Part shown: positions 7,067-15,607 of the stretch, piece by piece
Layout of the letters: each line of letters starts with the position of its first letter
Numbering within the stretch: the stretch's first letter is position 1
NCBI GenBank assembly: GCA_021299455.1
Contig: JAJTGQ010000028.1
Location: forward strand, 1-55,450
Origin: Flammeovirgaceae bacterium
GTDB taxonomy: Bacteria; Bacteroidota; Bacteroidia; Cytophagales; Cyclobacteriaceae
Direction of reading: 5' to 3'
DNA: 55,450 bases
The notes under the pieces: model-generated
The model's input: the letters and a program-made list of their open reading frames with translations, nothing else
Database searches by the model: none
Told to the model about the DNA's origin: nothing
Made by a program: the position numbers and the translations under genes

Positions 7067-8602
7067 ATGATTATGAATAAAAAAGTGCTATTGATGATTT
7101 TGGATGGCTGGGGCATTGCTAAAAACCTAAGAGTTTCTGCCATCGACCACGCCCAGACTCCCTACATCAACTCTTTATACCACAAGTATCCACATAGTAA
7201 ATTAGAGGCCTCTGGTTTGGCGGTAGGGCTTCCTGCCGGGCAAATGGGCAACTCTGAAGTAGGCCACATGAATATTGGTGCGGGAAGAGTAGTTTATCAA
7301 GACTTAGTGCGAATCAACAAAGCTGTAGAAGAAAAAGAGTTAGATGAAAATCCAACACTGCTGTCCGCGTTTGATCATGCAAAAGCGAATAACAAGTCCG
7401 TGCATCTCATTGGTCTTGTTAGTGACGGTGGCGTTCACTCACACGTAGAGCACGTCAAGGGGCTTTGCACGATTGCAAAAAATCTGAACGTAAAAAATCT
7501 ATTTATCCACGCCTTTACCGATGGGCGAGATACCGACCCGAAAGGCGGATTTGGATACCTGTCTGATTTACAAAATCACCTGAAAAAAACAACCGGTCAA
7601 TTAGCAAGTATTGTGGGCCGCTACTTTGCAATGGATCGCGACAAGAGATGGGAGCGCGTGAAGTTAGCTTACGATCTTTTGGTAAAAGGCGAAGGCGAAA
7701 AGTCGTCAGATTTGTTGACCTCATTGCAAAAATCCTACGAGGCTGGAGTCACCGATGAGTTCATCAAACCCATCGTTGCAGTTGATGCAAACGGAAAGGC
7801 AATTACAACTATACAGGAAGGCGATGTAGTGATTTGTTTTAATTTTCGCACTGACCGTGGACGAGAAATTACCATGGCATTGACACAGCAAGACTATCCC
7901 GAGCAGGGGATGAAGAAATTGAAACTCTATTACGTAACACTCACTAACTACGATGACTCTTTCAACGATGTGAAGGTGATGTTCGATAAAGATAATTTGG
8001 AAAATACGTTAGGAGAAATCGTTTCGAAGGCAGGCAAGAAACAAATTCGTATTGCAGAAACAGAAAAGTATCCACATGTGACGTTTTTCTTCTCGGGAGG
8101 ACGGGAAGATGTATTTGAAGGCGAGTCGCGATTAATGTGCCCCTCACCAAAAGTGGCCACCTACGATCTAAAGCCGGAGATGAGTGCCAACGATATCAAA
8201 GACAAAATCATTCCTGAATTAGAAAAAGGATCAACAGATTTTATTTGCTTAAACTTCGCTAATCCTGACATGGTTGGCCACACTGGCGTATTTTCAGCGG
8301 CCGTTAAGGCAGTGGAGACGGTTGATAAATGTAATGAGGCGGTAACAGAAGTTGCGCGCAAAAATGGCTATGCCATTATTATTATTGCCGATCATGGCAA
8401 TGCAGATATTATGATCAATGAAGACGGCAGCCCAAATACTGCACACACCACTAACCTGGTACCTTGCATTTTAGTAGATGACTCCAAGACCTATTCTAAA
8501 ATCAATGACGGCAAACTGGGTGATTTGGCACCTACTATACTTACTCTAATGGGAATTCCGATTCCAAGTGAAATGACGGGAAAGGTTTTAGTGCAAAAAT
8601 AG
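7067..8602 (+). CDS. gpmI: 2,3-bisphosphoglycerate-independent phosphoglycerate mutase
   Basis: 511 residues, normal for cofactor-independent PGM, which interconverts 3- and 2-phosphoglycerate in glycolysis and uses two Mn2+ ions. Alkaline-phosphatase-type metal motifs are visible: LDGWG (residues 12-16), the phospho-Ser S63 in GNSEVGHMNIG, FTDGRDTDP, IVGRYFAMDRDKRW, NFANPDMVGHTG, IIADHGNADIM and TAHTTN. An ATG two codons downstream (7073) is an equally possible start. It heads a tight run: lipoprotein (13 bp), ABC exporter (3 bp), Fur-family regulator. TATATTTG at 7046-7053 could be a promoter box but leaves a very short leader. Confidence 0.95.
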   Translation: MIMNKKVLLMILDGWGIAKNLRVSAIDHAQTPYINSLYHKYPHSKLEASGLAVGLPAGQMGNSEVGHMNIGAGRVVYQDLVRINKAVEEKELDENPTLLSAFDHAKANNKSVHLIGLVSDGGVHSHVEHVKGLCTIAKNLNVKNLFIHAFTDGRDTDPKGGFGYLSDLQNHLKKTTGQLASIVGRYFAMDRDKRWERVKLAYDLLVKGEGEKSSDLLTSLQKSYEAGVTDEFIKPIVAVDANGKAITTIQEGDVVICFNFRTDRGREITMALTQQDYPEQGMKKLKLYYVTLTNYDDSFNDVKVMFDKDNLENTLGEIVSKAGKKQIRIAETEKYPHVTFFFSGGREDVFEGESRLMCPSPKVATYDLKPEMSANDIKDKIIPELEKGSTDFICLNFANPDMVGHTGVFSAAVKAVETVDKCNEAVTEVARKNGYAIIIIADHGNADIMINEDGSPNTAHTTNLVPCILVDDSKTYSKINDGKLGDLAPTILTLMGIPIPSEMTGKVLVQK

Positions 8603-8615
8603 TATCTCAGGGAAT

Positions 8616-9203
8616 ATGATTCAGTTAAAGTTCGGTGCCTGCCTTTTTGTGTTAGGTATTATCACGTTTTCCTGCCGGCAGGCTAATCTAAAATACGACA
8701 AGCCTTACTTCGATTTTGACAGTCTGGTCAATGTTCAAATTAGCTATCTGGCCAATCGCAAAGATTCGGTTCACAAAAAAGCTAGCATCGATGGTAAGGA
8801 AGGTGAATCATCCTTTCTGGTGGATAGTGCACAGCTGGCCCATGAATGGGATGTTTTTCGGCAGTTAGATGTGATCAATAAACCGACCTACAAGGGTCAT
8901 TACCTTTTAACTGAAGAAAAGGATTCGAAAAGTAATCTAACCGTAAGACGCTATACATGTGACATCAAATCTTCTGTCCCGGTAGTTCGATTCTATTTTC
9001 AAAATCAATTTTCTAATCTCAAACGCATAGAATCACAATACATCGAACAGAATGCCCTTTACTATACAACAAGGGAATTAATGCTGTCACTGGAGGGAAC
9101 CCAAGGGCAGATTTATGTCTCTGACTATGCGATCAAAGGCGTTCAAAAAATGATCCTGAGCGACTCTGTTCAATTTTCCATACATGCATATATTTCAAAA
9201 TAG
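8616..9203 (+). CDS. Predicted lipoprotein, unknown function
   Basis: 195 residues with a type II signal peptide: hydrophobic core GACLFVLGIITF and lipobox FSC with C20 as the lipidated residue. The mature part is polar with several beta-strand-like stretches and no recognised domain. It lies 13 bp after gpmI and 3 bp before the ABC exporter, so it is probably cotranscribed and may serve the exporter or the envelope. The lipobox region lies over a 12-bp palindrome, CCTGCCGGCAGG (8671-8682), encoding residues around Cys20. Confidence 0.6.
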   Translation: MIQLKFGACLFVLGIITFSCRQANLKYDKPYFDFDSLVNVQISYLANRKDSVHKKASIDGKEGESSFLVDSAQLAHEWDVFRQLDVINKPTYKGHYLLTEEKDSKSNLTVRRYTCDIKSSVPVVRFYFQNQFSNLKRIESQYIEQNALYYTTRELMLSLEGTQGQIYVSDYAIKGVQKMILSDSVQFSIHAYISK

Positions 9204-9206
9204 CCG

Positions 9207-10991
9207 ATGGCCAAGCGCACATTTTTAGAGGAAGGAGAAAAGAAGAAGCTGAACAAAGAGGGAATCCGTAAGCTGCTGGGCATTTTCAGATTTGTTATCC
9301 CCTATCGAAAGACGTTTATTCTTGGGTTAGTTTCTCTCGCGCTCTCCAGCGGCACACTATTGTCCTTTCCCTACTTTGCCGGAAAGCTTCTTGATGTAGC
9401 CCAAGGCAAAGGAGGCTTTGTACTTACCAGCATAAACCAAATTGCTCTGGCGCTTGTCGGCATCTTGGCTGTTCAAAGTGTTTTTTCTTTCATTCGGGTG
9501 TACACTTTTACCATTGTAAGTGAACGCTCGCTAGCAGATTTGCGCCAAGCGGTGTATTCCAAAATGATTTGGTTGCCACTTTCTTTTTTTGACAGTCGAA
9601 GAGTTGGTGAGTTGACGAGTCGAATTACGTCCGATGTGGGGACACTTTACGACACATTCACTTTTACACTAGCAGAACTGTTGAGACAGGTATTAGTGTT
9701 ACTCATTGGTATTCCACTCATCTTTATCCTCACTCCCAAGCTTACCATTTTCATGCTGCTTACTTTCCCTGTGTTAGTAATAGCCGCCTTATTTTTTGGG
9801 AAGTTCATTCGTAAACTTTCGAAGAAGACTCAAGATCAACTAGCCAGCGCGAATGTAATTGTGGAAGAAACGTTGCAGTCCATTGCGGTTGTCAAATCTT
9901 TTACCAATGAGCTGTTTGAGATTGGCCGTTATAAAAAGTCCTTAACTGAAGTAGTGAAAACATCGATTCATGCCTCAAAGTACAGGGGGCTTTTTATCTC
10001 GTTTACCATACTCGCCCTTTTTGGAGGAATTGTGGCCGTTAGTTGGTATGGGGCCTATCTTCTACAAAACGGCCAGTCCACGGTAGGCGAATTGTTCTCG
10101 TTTATTTTATACACTTCCTTCATAGGAGGTTCGATTGCCGGCCTGGGCGATATTTACAGTTCACTGCAGCGTTCCATTGGCGCTTCTGAGCGGGTATTGG
10201 AAATACTGGACGAGAAAGATGAGAGCACCACGTCAGTGCAATCGCTCAAATTGAAAGGCAGGGTGGAGTTTAAAAACGTGTCATTTACTTACCCAACACG
10301 CACTGATTTTGAAGTTCTTAAATCAGTCGATTTCACCGTTGAGCGCGGGGAAAGAATTGCACTGGTTGGACCGAGCGGATCGGGTAAATCAACCATCATT
10401 AATTTACTGATGCGGTTTTATTCTGCCTCCTCTGGAAGCATCGAAGTGGACAATGAAGAGGTGTCACAATTCAGCCTTACAGATTTCCGCAGGAACATTG
10501 GCATTGTGCCCCAAGAAGTAATGCTTTTTGGAGGAACCATTCGCGAGAATATTGCTTATGGAAAAGCATATGCCACAGAATCAGAAATTAAAGACGCGGC
10601 CCGCAAGGCAAATGCGTGGGAGTTTATTGAGAGTTTTCCGGAAAAGCTGGATACATTAGTTGGCGACAGAGGCGTAAAACTATCGGGTGGCCAAAAGCAG
10701 CGAGTAGCTATTGCAAGAGCCATACTGAAAGACCCATCCATATTAATATTGGACGAAGCTACCAGTTCGCTGGATGCGAAATCCGAAAGTCTGGTGCAAA
10801 ACGCACTGGAAAAACTGATGGAAAACCGTACCACGATTGTAATTGCCCACCGACTTAGTACCATTCGTAAAGTGGATCGAATCCTGGTCATAAAAGACGG
10901 GCAAATTGCAGAAGCCGGCACTCACCTGGAACTTAACCAGCGCGACAATGGTATTTATCGTAACTTGCTTGAACTACAAATGGATCGTTAA
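9207..10991 (+). CDS. ABC exporter, fused permease and ATPase (MsbA-like)
   Basis: 594 residues, a half-size type IV ABC exporter that would work as a homodimer in the inner membrane. About six transmembrane helices fill residues 30-315. The nucleotide-binding domain has Walker A GPSGSGKST (near 388), Q-loop GIVPQE, signature LSGGQKQR (near 492), Walker B ILILDEATSSLD (near 513) and the switch His in IAHRLST. The substrate is not deducible; lipid/lipid A (MsbA), drug and peptide exporters share this layout. It is followed by a Fur-family repressor 14 bp downstream, which may point to a metal-linked role. Confidence 0.9.
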   Translation: MAKRTFLEEGEKKKLNKEGIRKLLGIFRFVIPYRKTFILGLVSLALSSGTLLSFPYFAGKLLDVAQGKGGFVLTSINQIALALVGILAVQSVFSFIRVYTFTIVSERSLADLRQAVYSKMIWLPLSFFDSRRVGELTSRITSDVGTLYDTFTFTLAELLRQVLVLLIGIPLIFILTPKLTIFMLLTFPVLVIAALFFGKFIRKLSKKTQDQLASANVIVEETLQSIAVVKSFTNELFEIGRYKKSLTEVVKTSIHASKYRGLFISFTILALFGGIVAVSWYGAYLLQNGQSTVGELFSFILYTSFIGGSIAGLGDIYSSLQRSIGASERVLEILDEKDESTTSVQSLKLKGRVEFKNVSFTYPTRTDFEVLKSVDFTVERGERIALVGPSGSGKSTIINLLMRFYSASSGSIEVDNEEVSQFSLTDFRRNIGIVPQEVMLFGGTIRENIAYGKAYATESEIKDAARKANAWEFIESFPEKLDTLVGDRGVKLSGGQKQRVAIARAILKDPSILILDEATSSLDAKSESLVQNALEKLMENRTTIVIAHRLSTIRKVDRILVIKDGQIAEAGTHLELNQRDNGIYRNLLELQMDR

Positions 10992-11005
10992 AATTGGCTT
11001 ACCCA

Positions 11006-11419
11006 ATGAAAGCGGAGCAAAAAATATTGCAAGATTTTGATCTGCGAAAGACCAACAGCCGAACAGCTATTCTTAGTCTTTTTCTTAAGAAGCCTTTTGC
11101 ATTGTCCTATTCCGATTTGGAAGAACAAATTGCAGAGGACTACGACCGTGTGACAGTATATCGCACGCTAAAAACCTTTGTTGACAAAGGCGTAGTTCAT
11201 AAGGTGCTCGATGATGGCGGGAGCCTAAAGTATGCACTTTGCAATGATTTGTGCTCGTCCTCGGCACATCACCATGAGCACGTGCATTTCAAGTGCTCTG
11301 TTTGTGGTGAAACCAGCTGCCTCGATCAAGTAAACATACCTCAGGTTGAATTGCCTAGGGGTTATGAAGCACGAGAAATCAACTTGCTGATTCAGGGGAA
11401 ATGCCAAAAATGTGCCTAA
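11006..11419 (+). CDS. Fur-family metalloregulator
   Basis: 137 residues from the first ATG (11006); a TTG at 10994 would add four residues. The N-terminal winged helix carries RKTNSRTAILSLF and the recognition part DRVTVYRTLKTFVDKGVV. The C-terminal dimer domain has the structural Zn site C97-x2-C100 with C133-x2-C136, and a His-rich sensor stretch HHHEHVH (88-94). Whether it senses Fe, Zn or Mn is not clear; the CxxC pair and the HHxHVH stretch fit Zur/Fur of Bacteroidota. As the last gene of the gpmI-lipoprotein-exporter run it may regulate that run or terC downstream. Confidence 0.85.
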   Translation: MKAEQKILQDFDLRKTNSRTAILSLFLKKPFALSYSDLEEQIAEDYDRVTVYRTLKTFVDKGVVHKVLDDGGSLKYALCNDLCSSSAHHHEHVHFKCSVCGETSCLDQVNIPQVELPRGYEAREINLLIQGKCQKCA

Positions 11420-11581
11420 TTAGAGGTAATTGCTGGTTTCCTTTTGCTGGGAATTGATATCAAATTCAACCTGTGTTTACTTCTGAAATATATTTGTAGA
11501 TTTGATATTGTTTTAATCAAACCCCACTTGAAAAGTTCCATTTGGCTCCTTTTTTAAACCCTCTAACCTTTCTGTCGTTCG

Positions 11582-12559
11582 ATGCTTCTCTTTTCATTGT
11601 TTAGAAACCAAAGCCACGAGGAAACAATATTATTTGGCGTTTTTGCGAGCGTTATCTTAGTATTCCTGTTGATCGATTTAGGGGTTTTTAACAAGTCTGC
11701 CCACAAAATCACAACCAAATCGGCCCTTTATCAGTCGATTTTCTGGGTGTTCGTCTCAACCGTGTTTGGCTGTCTGTTATATTTTTTCGATCCGGGAAAA
11801 GACGTGGCAATGGTCGAGTACTTCTCAGCTTATTTGACCGAGTACGCGCTTTCAGTAGATAATATTTTTGTCATTCTTCTTATCTTAAAATACTTTGCAG
11901 TTAAGGAGGAGTATTACCACCGCATCCTTTTCTGGGGGATTTTAGGTGCTGTTTTTTTTCGTGGCATTTTCATATTTGTGGGGGCGCTACTTATCGCTCA
12001 GTGGCATTGGATTCTTTATATTTTTGGGGTATTTCTGCTGTACTCAGGTATTAAGATTTACTTCGAAGACAGTGATGAAAAAATTGACCCTGAGAAGAAT
12101 CCGATTCTTAAACTTTGCAGAAAGTATCTGCCCATTACTAACGATGAAATGGGTGGAAAATTTTTGGCTAAGGTGGGTGGAAAATGGATGTTCACGCCAC
12201 TGTTTCTGATCATTGTTTTAATCGAAACCACGGATTTAATATTTGCCGTTGACTCTATCCCGGCTGCTTTTGCGATTACCCAAAACGAGTTTTTGATCTA
12301 CACGTCAAATATTTTTGCGGTGATGGGGCTTCGTGCGATGTTCTTTTTGCTTTCTGGTATTATCGATAAGTTTTATCTGTTACAAAAGGGTCTGTCGATT
12401 ATCCTTTTCTTTATTGGTGCAAAAATGCTTTTAGAGATAATTCCTTACGAAATATCTCCGGAGCTTTCATTTGCAGTAATCATCATTACGTTAACTCTTT
12501 CTATTGTCTTTTCAATTGTAATACCCCGAAAGGAGAAACCTTCAGAGGAAATTGGCTGA
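11582..12559 (+). CDS. TerC/Alx-family integral membrane protein
   Basis: 325 residues with about nine transmembrane helices and the TerC signatures EYALSVDNIFVILLI (near residue 90), FWGILGAVFFRGIFIF and ETTDLIFAVDSIPAAFAIT (near 217); the conserved acidic residues in these helices form the presumed metal path. TerC/Alx proteins export manganese or other metals, and in some bacteria they help metalation of secreted proteins. Known yybP-ykoY riboswitch landmarks were looked for in the 162-bp leader and not seen. Its stop codon directly abuts the stop of the convergent TerB/LETM1-like gene. The Fur-family regulator lies upstream. Confidence 0.9.
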   Translation: MLLFSLFRNQSHEETILFGVFASVILVFLLIDLGVFNKSAHKITTKSALYQSIFWVFVSTVFGCLLYFFDPGKDVAMVEYFSAYLTEYALSVDNIFVILLILKYFAVKEEYYHRILFWGILGAVFFRGIFIFVGALLIAQWHWILYIFGVFLLYSGIKIYFEDSDEKIDPEKNPILKLCRKYLPITNDEMGGKFLAKVGGKWMFTPLFLIIVLIETTDLIFAVDSIPAAFAITQNEFLIYTSNIFAVMGLRAMFFLLSGIIDKFYLLQKGLSIILFFIGAKMLLEIIPYEISPELSFAVIIITLTLSIVFSIVIPRKEKPSEEIG

Positions 12560-13819
12560 TTAAACTTCAGCGAAAAAATTGGTTGGTAAAATTCTCATTA
12601 GAACAGGAAGTGTTAAAAAACGCTGAGGGAGAGATATCACCACAAACGTGGGAATCGCTTTCAATACCACGATTAATTGTTCTTGCATTGCCTTCTTTTC
12701 AGTATCCGTTAGCTCACTTGATTTTGCCTTTTTGAGAAGGGCGAGCAAGTCTTTGTTTCCCTGAACCTCTTTGAGAAGTTTGCTCTTATGGTTGGCCGTG
12801 ACGCGAGACAGCCTCTTTATAAAGCGCTCACTCACCTGATCGTAGTCTTGTTTGTTTTGCAGATAGTTCAGCTTTTCCCAGTGTTCTAACACAAATCCCT
12901 CAATGGCCATCATACTATTCTCTAAGTCATCTTCCGAGAATGTAAGATGTGCACACAATCTCCTCAAAAATTCTTGTTCATTCCCGTCAACCTTTTTATC
13001 TGCCCAAATAGTAAGAATTGCCATCTCTAAGAAATACTTTTTCAATATCCATGAATTGTTGGTTGGCAAATTTATTTCTTCTACCTGGATGCCCTTTTCA
13101 AAAATAGAGACAGCTTCCTTTTTCTTATCTGCAGAGAGGTTGGCACTTTGAAGAAAATACTCCAATAGTTTGCGCTCTTCAAACTCCACCGCCTGATTGG
13201 CATGTGCAGCCGCTGCAATTACTTTTACTACCGAAAAGCGAAGCTCTTCGCGTTCGTACTTAAAGAAATCGGAGACGATTCGGTCTGCATTGGTATGAAT
13301 CCATTGACCAAAAATAAATATGTCCAGGAAAAGGAGGCTATTATGGAAGAATTGAGCCCAAAAATTATTTTTAAACTCTTCTGTAATCTCAATGCGCTTA
13401 TCTAGTATCTTCTCCGCTAACTCCAACGGTGTTTTTCTTTTGCCGAACAATGTTTTCGCGGGCGTTGCTAATTCAGGAAAAATAGTGTTGTAGAAATTTC
13501 CGATACTGTCAAGCGTTTTCAAAATAACCTCAGACAGTTCCTCAGTACTTTTGATTTGTTTATTGTAAAAAAGAAAAGAGCTACTAATGAGACTTTCGGC
13601 CAACAAAATTTTCATTCTTTCTTTGTTGCTCCAATCATTGGAATTGGGATAGTCAAGCGATAGAATCGCCTGACCATACATTAATCCTGTGGGCTGAATC
13701 ACCCTATACAATGCCTGCTCGGGGTGAGCCGTTTTGATTGTACCTAGTTGTACCTCCTTAAGAGAATCCATCCTCAACTCAAGGTATTCCTTTAGCCAGC
13801 CCTTTTCACTCGGTTTCAT
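12560..13819 (-). CDS. LETM1-related protein with TerB-like domain
   Basis: 419 residues from the ATG at 13819 (a TTG four codons upstream is also open). The middle (about 190-305) is helical and resembles the TerB tellurite-resistance fold: AAAAHANQAVEFEERKLLEYFL and a second acidic loop ADKKVDGNEQEFLRRL. The C-terminus (about 355-419) is a LETM1-like ribosome-binding-type domain: LKAIPTFVVISLPQRFLTLPVLMRILP. This pairing matches Bacteroidota proteins annotated as LETM1-related biofilm-associated; mitochondrial LETM1 concerns K+/H+ or Ca2+ exchange, but the bacterial role is unknown. No clear membrane anchor. It faces terC with no intervening base, so TerB-like and TerC-like genes are neighbours. 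Confidence 0.75.
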   Translation of the reverse strand: MKPSEKGWLKEYLELRMDSLKEVQLGTIKTAHPEQALYRVIQPTGLMYGQAILSLDYPNSNDWSNKERMKILLAESLISSSFLFYNKQIKSTEELSEVILKTLDSIGNFYNTIFPELATPAKTLFGKRKTPLELAEKILDKRIEITEEFKNNFWAQFFHNSLLFLDIFIFGQWIHTNADRIVSDFFKYEREELRFSVVKVIAAAAHANQAVEFEERKLLEYFLQSANLSADKKKEAVSIFEKGIQVEEINLPTNNSWILKKYFLEMAILTIWADKKVDGNEQEFLRRLCAHLTFSEDDLENSMMAIEGFVLEHWEKLNYLQNKQDYDQVSERFIKRLSRVTANHKSKLLKEVQGNKDLLALLKKAKSSELTDTEKKAMQEQLIVVLKAIPTFVVISLPQRFLTLPVLMRILPTNFFAEV

Positions 13820-13873
13820 AACACCATTCAAATCGTTAGGTCAAATCAGTCCTGCCACCCTCAGTTTAATTCG

Positions 13874-14392
13874 CTATTTAGTCAAATCACTTTTCCATCC
13901 GGCATGCTCCCACTGTTTTACTTGCGCTTCAACTTTGTCACGAAGATTATGTTTGTAGGTGTCTAACTTTGTTGCAACTACTTCATTGGCGGTACCAATA
14001 ATCTGTGCGGCTAGTATGCCCGCGTTCTTTGCCCCATTGAGTGCTACGGTTGCTACTGGTACACCGCCAGGCATTTGAAGAATGGACAAGACAGAATCCC
14101 AGCCATCAATTGAATTGGTTGATTTGATAGGGACTCCAATAACTGGCAATGAAGTGAGCGAAGCTACCATACCTGGCAAATGGGCTGCACCACCCGCTCC
14201 TGCTACTATTACTTTTAGGCCGCGCGCTTTCGCAGAAGAGGCATATGAAACCATCCGCTCGGGAGTTCGGTGAGCGGAAACGATCGTTATCTCAAAGGGG
14301 ATTTCTAGCTCCTCCAAAAAGTCAGCAGCTTCCTTCATGACCCTTAAATCAGATTGACTACCCATAATGATTCCCACTACCGGTTTGCTCAT
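13874..14392 (-). CDS. purE: N5-carboxyaminoimidazole ribonucleotide mutase
   Basis: 172 residues, typical class I PurE. It converts N5-CAIR to CAIR in purine synthesis. The N-terminal GIIMGSQSDLRVM (residues 7-19) carries the substrate-binding Ser and Asp; SAHRTPERM (39-47) holds the catalytic His; AGAGGAAHLPGMVASLTSLPVIGVP is the family core. The start overlaps the purK stop by 4 bp (ATGA), so the two form an operon. The C-terminal tail (YKHNLRDKVEAQVKQWEHAGW) is helical. Confidence 0.96.
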   Translation of the reverse strand: MSKPVVGIIMGSQSDLRVMKEAADFLEELEIPFEITIVSAHRTPERMVSYASSAKARGLKVIVAGAGGAAHLPGMVASLTSLPVIGVPIKSTNSIDGWDSVLSILQMPGGVPVATVALNGAKNAGILAAQIIGTANEVVATKLDTYKHNLRDKVEAQVKQWEHAGWKSDLTK

Positions 14393-15522
14393 GCTACGAC
14401 TTTTAGAGTTTGTTTAACAAAGTTGGCTTTCTTTTTTAAACTTTCAATATCCTCATCTAGAATGGTTACATGCCCCATCTTGCGAAATGGCTTTGTCAAT
14501 CTTTTTCCATAAAGATGAATATGAGTGCCCGCAGTCTGAAGAACTTCTGCCAGGCCATCGTATTTCGCTTCACCCGAATAGCCTTCCTCCCCTAGTAAGT
14601 TGACCATCGCGCTGAATTGGTAGGCAGCGGTGCTTCCTAAGGGTAAATCTAAAATAGCCCGTAGGTGTTGTTCATATTGTGAGGTTGCATTTGCTTCGAT
14701 CGTTTGATGGCCGCTATTGTGAGGGCGGGGGGCGATTTCATTAACTAATACTTTTCCCTCTTTCGTCACAAACATTTCGACAGCTAAAAGTCCCACCATC
14801 TCTAGCTTTTCAATGATTGATCTAGCAATGGCGTTCGCTTCCATTGCAACTTGTAATGAAATAGCCGCTGGCGAGAAAAGGTATTCCACCAGATTGGCCG
14901 TTGGGTGAAAGACCATCTCTACAGCAGGATAGCTCACCACCTCACCACTTTCGCTGCGCGCCACGATAACTGCAATTTCTTTTTCAAAATCAATCAATTT
15001 TTCCAGAAGTCCAGGAGCATCAAATGCTTTCTCCAGATCGTTCTCGGTTCGCAATAACTGGACTCCCCTTCCATCATAGCCCTCTTTTCCCAGTTTATTG
15101 ACGGCTGGCAAGAAAGATTTGTTGTCGATAACATCTTGTCTACTTGAGGTGAGAATAAATTCAGCAGTTGGAATCCCGTTCGTTTTGTAAAACTCCTTTT
15201 GCGTTCGTTTGTCCTGAATCAATTCGATCACTTCTGGCTGTGGAAATACTTTCTTTCCTTGCTTAACCAAGGCTTTTAGAGCAAGTACGTTTACATTTTC
15301 TATTTCAATAGTAATGAGATCACAAGTACGACCAAAGTCAACTACCGTTTGATAATCGGTTAGCTTACCATGCGTAAAGGTTGAGATTGAATGGCAGGGT
15401 GCCGTTGCATCGGGATCAAGAACCGAAAAGTGAATATTAAAATCAATTCCTGATTGGATAAGCATGCGACCCAATTGGCCGCCACCTAGAATACCGATGC
15501 ATTGGTTTATCGATTCAGGCAT
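14389..15522 (-). CDS. purK: N5-carboxyaminoimidazole ribonucleotide synthase
   Basis: 377 residues, ATP-grasp enzyme that makes N5-CAIR from AIR, bicarbonate and ATP. Marks: GILGGGQLGRML (residues 9-20), the ATP-grasp loop LGKEGYDGRGVQ, EKEIAVIVAR and metal-binding VNEIAPRPHNSGHQTIE with SQYEQHLRA. First gene of the purKE operon. Upstream lies a gap filled with a palindromic repeat, so the promoter is either inside it or purK is read from it. Confidence 0.96.
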   Translation of the reverse strand: MPESINQCIGILGGGQLGRMLIQSGIDFNIHFSVLDPDATAPCHSISTFTHGKLTDYQTVVDFGRTCDLITIEIENVNVLALKALVKQGKKVFPQPEVIELIQDKRTQKEFYKTNGIPTAEFILTSSRQDVIDNKSFLPAVNKLGKEGYDGRGVQLLRTENDLEKAFDAPGLLEKLIDFEKEIAVIVARSESGEVVSYPAVEMVFHPTANLVEYLFSPAAISLQVAMEANAIARSIIEKLEMVGLLAVEMFVTKEGKVLVNEIAPRPHNSGHQTIEANATSQYEQHLRAILDLPLGSTAAYQFSAMVNLLGEEGYSGEAKYDGLAEVLQTAGTHIHLYGKRLTKPFRKMGHVTILDEDIESLKKKANFVKQTLKVVA

Positions 15523-15528
15523 TTTTTA

Positions 15529-15606
15529 CGTACGATTTTCGAGGTACAAAGTACGATTTTCGAGTGTGGTAGGAAAATCATCTTGTGCTTCGTACCTCGT
15601 ACTTCA
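15529..15606. repeat. Imperfect palindrome with 14-bp direct repeats
   Basis: GTACGATTTTCGAG occurs at 15530-15543 and 15551-15564, and the segment GCTTCGTACCTCGTACTTC (from 15588) is a near-inverse of CGAGGTACAAAGTACGA in between. It fills the gap between the M1 peptidase stop and the purK start. Same style as the other intergenic palindromes here. Confidence 0.5.
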
Positions 15607-15607
15607 A

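Noticed and set aside
10556-10921. Long minus-strand open frame inside the ABC exporter gene
   Set aside because: It lies opposite the conserved ATPase domain, whose motifs are all on the plus strand, and shows no domain of its own.
11420-11581. A yybP-ykoY-type manganese riboswitch upstream of terC
   Set aside because: The conserved landmarks of that riboswitch were looked for and not seen, although TerC genes elsewhere often have it.
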